This document shows positions 4,793 to 6,756 of a stretch of 6,756 bases of DNA, piece after piece. Source of the stretch: an uncultured Candidatus Saccharibacteria bacterium (GTDB lineage Bacteria; Patescibacteriota; Saccharimonadia; Saccharimonadales; Saccharimonadaceae); NCBI GenBank assembly GCA_915070155.1, contig CAJZFK010000034.1, positions 1 to 6,756 on the forward strand, in the 5' to 3' direction. Every line of letters starts with the position of its first letter. The stretch's first letter is position 1. The position numbers and the translations under genes were made by a program. The notes under the pieces were generated by a model, which saw nothing but the letters and a program-made list of their open reading frames with translations, did not search any database and was not told the origin of the DNA.

Positions 4793-6756
4793 GACTATTC
4801 GCTCTCTTTTCTTTGTAAATGCAAAAACTGTAGTTCTCGTTGGGCTACTGGCTGTTGTTGTGGCTGTAACTTTTGGCTTAAAGGTTAATGCTGCCGAGGC
4901 AGGGTGGTGGGACGTTAATGATGTAGAGAGGGCGTATGTTAATAGTGGTTGGGATGCGGGTGTCTGGCTCTCCTCGCCCGGGACATCGTACCATGACAGC
5001 ACCGTCGTTGCCCCATATGGTGCAGTATGGGTGTCTGTAGAGATAAGGGGGTCGTGGTACACTCGAGGGAGGGGCGTGGATGAGACCAGAACACACAATC
5101 TTAGTACAGGTGACTGGAGACTACAGAATATACAGGGTGCTGATTTTAGCAGAGGTGTGGCGAGCAACCCCTGGGGTAGTAATGTCTTTGTGTATAATCC
5201 TGGCGGTAAAAAGACAGCTGAACTCTATGTAGAAGGTTTATGCAAAGGTAGGGAGGGTCAATCCGTTACCACAACTGTAAGATTATGGAACGAATTTAAA
5301 TATCATAACTGGTCTGGGTGGCATGTCGGTCAAGGAAGCTGGGATGACAGCAAAATTGTAGTGAGATGCGAAAAAAGACCATGGTCAATTTCTGGACAGT
5401 CATGGGTGACAAAGTCGTATAACCCTAACGACACCAATAACTACGGTACTGGCTGGGTGGAGTCTACTCAGGGAGGTATCACAGCACTGCCGGGTGAGAC
5501 GGTTGACTGGTGGCATTCTTTGTATATCACCGAGCCTATGGATGCAGGGCAGTCGGTAATAACAGGAGTACAGCAGGATGTATTTCATGTGGGCACTTCT
5601 AATAGAATAATAGGGGGGCCCGAGGGATCTTGGCATAGTTATTACGGTCAAAATCTTTTTGGTAGAGCAATACCGGTTGGTGACTGGAAGACGTATCGTT
5701 GGAATAGGGACTATAATTATACGGACTATCAAAACAACTGGCTCGAAACAATACACAATAAGCGTACTCTAGAGGAAGTCAAGGGTGAGCTAAGGGACAA
5801 AAAGTTTATGTATACCCGTAAAATCCGCCACGAAGATGTTGGGAAGCGTATTTGTCAGAGGGCATACTGGGATAAGCCGAGTGCAAATTCTAGCACGCAG
5901 TGGACGTATACACAATATAGCTGCGTTGATATACCATATGTGTACGATCTCAAACCTCTGAGGCCAAGTACAGCCATATCTGGTAATACTATCATTGATT
6001 TTCAAGCAGTAACTGGTATTAAAGCGAATGTAAATAATAGTGGTCCAACAAAGAGTGACAAGCGAAATAAGAAATATGCCGTTGTACGATATGTAATTAG
6101 TTCTTCTGAGAATGACCCCACGGGAGGTGATGGGGTTACGCGCGCAGTTAACAGCACCAATGAGGCCTGTAGAGTTGTCGAGGCCGCTCTCGGAGGGGTT
6201 CGTGATTGCGCTGGCTTGCATTTTTTCAGTGACAGTGACCAGATATCTCATAACGGGTCTAGGAATATTCTTAACGGAGGAGAAGATAATATATCGGAAT
6301 TAAATCTTCAGCCTGGAGATAAGATATGCTACGTATCAATGGTCAGCGCATACAACCAGAATGTTAGCGAGAACACTTTTCGATATTCAGATTCAAACTG
6401 CTTTCGTTTTGCCAAAAAGCCAAAAGTTCAAGTATGGGGTGGGGATGTAATAACAGATAAAAAAGTGATCACGTCTATTAGTAGATATAAATCTGGCAGT
6501 GTGACTAAATTATATGGCTCTTGGGGTGAATATGGAATTATTGCCAATGGTAATGCTGAATCAGCTTCAGGGTCTGGATTGTCATCATCGTTTAATGGTC
6601 GTTCGGGAGTAACTCCACGTGACTATAATAAGCTAACTTTTGCTAATATTCCAAAGTTTGGTAATTTTAGCAGCACCGGTTCGGTTCCAGATAATTTTAC
6701 CCTACCGTCAGTTCGCGGGGCGAGAGGTAATATCTCTGGCAATGTAGATGTGAATA
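4785..6756 (+). CDS. Large secreted surface protein, Saccharibacteria-type (partial, 3' end missing)
   Basis: An open frame of 657 codons from ATG 4785 to the right edge with no stop; in-frame TGA at 4779-4781 makes this the first possible ATG. A signal peptide is evident: charged N terminus (NKTIRS), hydrophobic core about 15-32, and likely cleavage after VNA (36) or AEA (39). Then come a Trp-rich domain (about 40-195), a second domain (about 197-385) with PGETVDWWHSL (236-246) and EDVGKRIC (350-357), and a third (about 390-545) with NNSGPTKS (417-424) and PGDKIC (510-515), both looking like Ig-like adhesin modules. KKPKVQVWGGDV (544-555), GSWGEYGII (578-586) and SASGSGLSS (593-601) form a signature I recall from large hypothetical Saccharibacteria proteins. 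Eight cysteines (153, 195, 357, 380, 462, 475, 515, 539) suggest four disulfides. Arginine is mostly AGA/AGG, unlike the ribosomal genes. The role is probably attachment or envelope structure; this is inference. Confidence 0.85.
   Translation, partial: MNKTIRSLFFVNAKTVVLVGLLAVVVAVTFGLKVNAAEAGWWDVNDVERAYVNSGWDAGVWLSSPGTSYHDSTVVAPYGAVWVSVEIRGSWYTRGRGVDETRTHNLSTGDWRLQNIQGADFSRGVASNPWGSNVFVYNPGGKKTAELYVEGLCKGREGQSVTTTVRLWNEFKYHNWSGWHVGQGSWDDSKIVVRCEKRPWSISGQSWVTKSYNPNDTNNYGTGWVESTQGGITALPGETVDWWHSLYITEPMDAGQSVITGVQQDVFHVGTSNRIIGGPEGSWHSYYGQNLFGRAIPVGDWKTYRWNRDYNYTDYQNNWLETIHNKRTLEEVKGELRDKKFMYTRKIRHEDVGKRICQRAYWDKPSANSSTQWTYTQYSCVDIPYVYDLKPLRPSTAISGNTIIDFQAVTGIKANVNNSGPTKSDKRNKKYAVVRYVISSSENDPTGGDGVTRAVNSTNEACRVVEAALGGVRDCAGLHFFSDSDQISHNGSRNILNGGEDNISELNLQPGDKICYVSMVSAYNQNVSENTFRYSDSNCFRFAKKPKVQVWGGDVITDKKVITSISRYKSGSVTKLYGSWGEYGIIANGNAESASGSGLSSSFNGRSGVTPRDYNKLTFANIPKFGNFSSTGSVPDNFTLPSVRGARGNISGNVDVN

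Noticed and set aside
4748..6251. Several minus-strand open frames of 72 to 153 codons and a 63-codon plus-strand frame in the giant gene region
   Set aside because: They lie in other frames of the uninterrupted 657-codon frame, which has a signal peptide and coherent motifs; the antisense peptides have no recognisable features.
1..6756. Alternative genetic code with UGA as glycine (as in Gracilibacteria/Absconditabacteria)
   Set aside because: TGA ends the FtsK fragment at the expected place and none of the long coding frames contains an in-frame TGA.
1..6756. CRISPR array, insertion sequence, tRNA or attachment site
   Set aside because: No spaced direct repeats, transposase motifs, terminal repeats or tRNA-like clover-leaf were seen on either strand.

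Overview
The window looks like a chromosomal segment of a Patescibacteria/CPR member, most likely Candidatus Saccharibacteria (TM7). This rests on three things seen in the sequence: a set of short, divergent informational genes (65-residue S18, EF-P with an arginine loop tip), the standard genetic code (TGA ends the first gene and no long frame has an internal TGA), and a very large secreted protein with the VQVWGGDV / GSWGEYG signature that I associate from memory with Saccharibacteria surface proteins. No database search was possible, so the taxon is an inference.

Layout. Positions 1-117 hold the last 38 codons of an FtsK/SpoIIIE-type DNA translocase, followed by a 205-residue soluble protein of unknown function. 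A near-perfect sigma-70-type promoter (TTGACA, 18 bp, TATAAT) sits in the last codons of that unknown gene and drives rpsF-ssb-rpsR (S6, single-stranded DNA-binding protein, S18). The leader of rpsF carries a hairpin followed by CCG and may be the S6:S18 autoregulatory site. A 13-bp hairpin follows rpsR, only about 15 bases before the ribosome binding site of efp (elongation factor P). tlyA (S4-domain rRNA 2'-O-methyltransferase) lies 9 bases after efp. On the opposite strand ychF (Obg-family ATPase) converges on tlyA, and the two coding regions overlap by 11 bases. ychF appears to be transcribed as a leaderless mRNA.

From 4340 to the right edge the content changes from translation and DNA maintenance to the cell envelope. 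A 150-residue single-pass membrane protein overlaps by 8 bases the start of a very large open frame (4785 to beyond 6756, at least 657 codons, no stop in the window). The large protein has a signal peptide, Trp-rich and Ig-like-looking extracellular domains and eight cysteines in four spaced pairs. Arginine codon choice also shifts here, from CGN to AGA/AGG.

How the genes fit together: rpsF-ssb-rpsR, efp, tlyA and ychF all serve ribosome assembly, ribosome function or DNA maintenance. The membrane protein and the giant secreted protein form a separate, probably translationally coupled surface module. In an episymbiont such a module could mediate contact with a host cell, which is a hypothesis only. 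No tRNA, rRNA, CRISPR array or insertion sequence was found, and no gap between genes exceeds about 75 bases.
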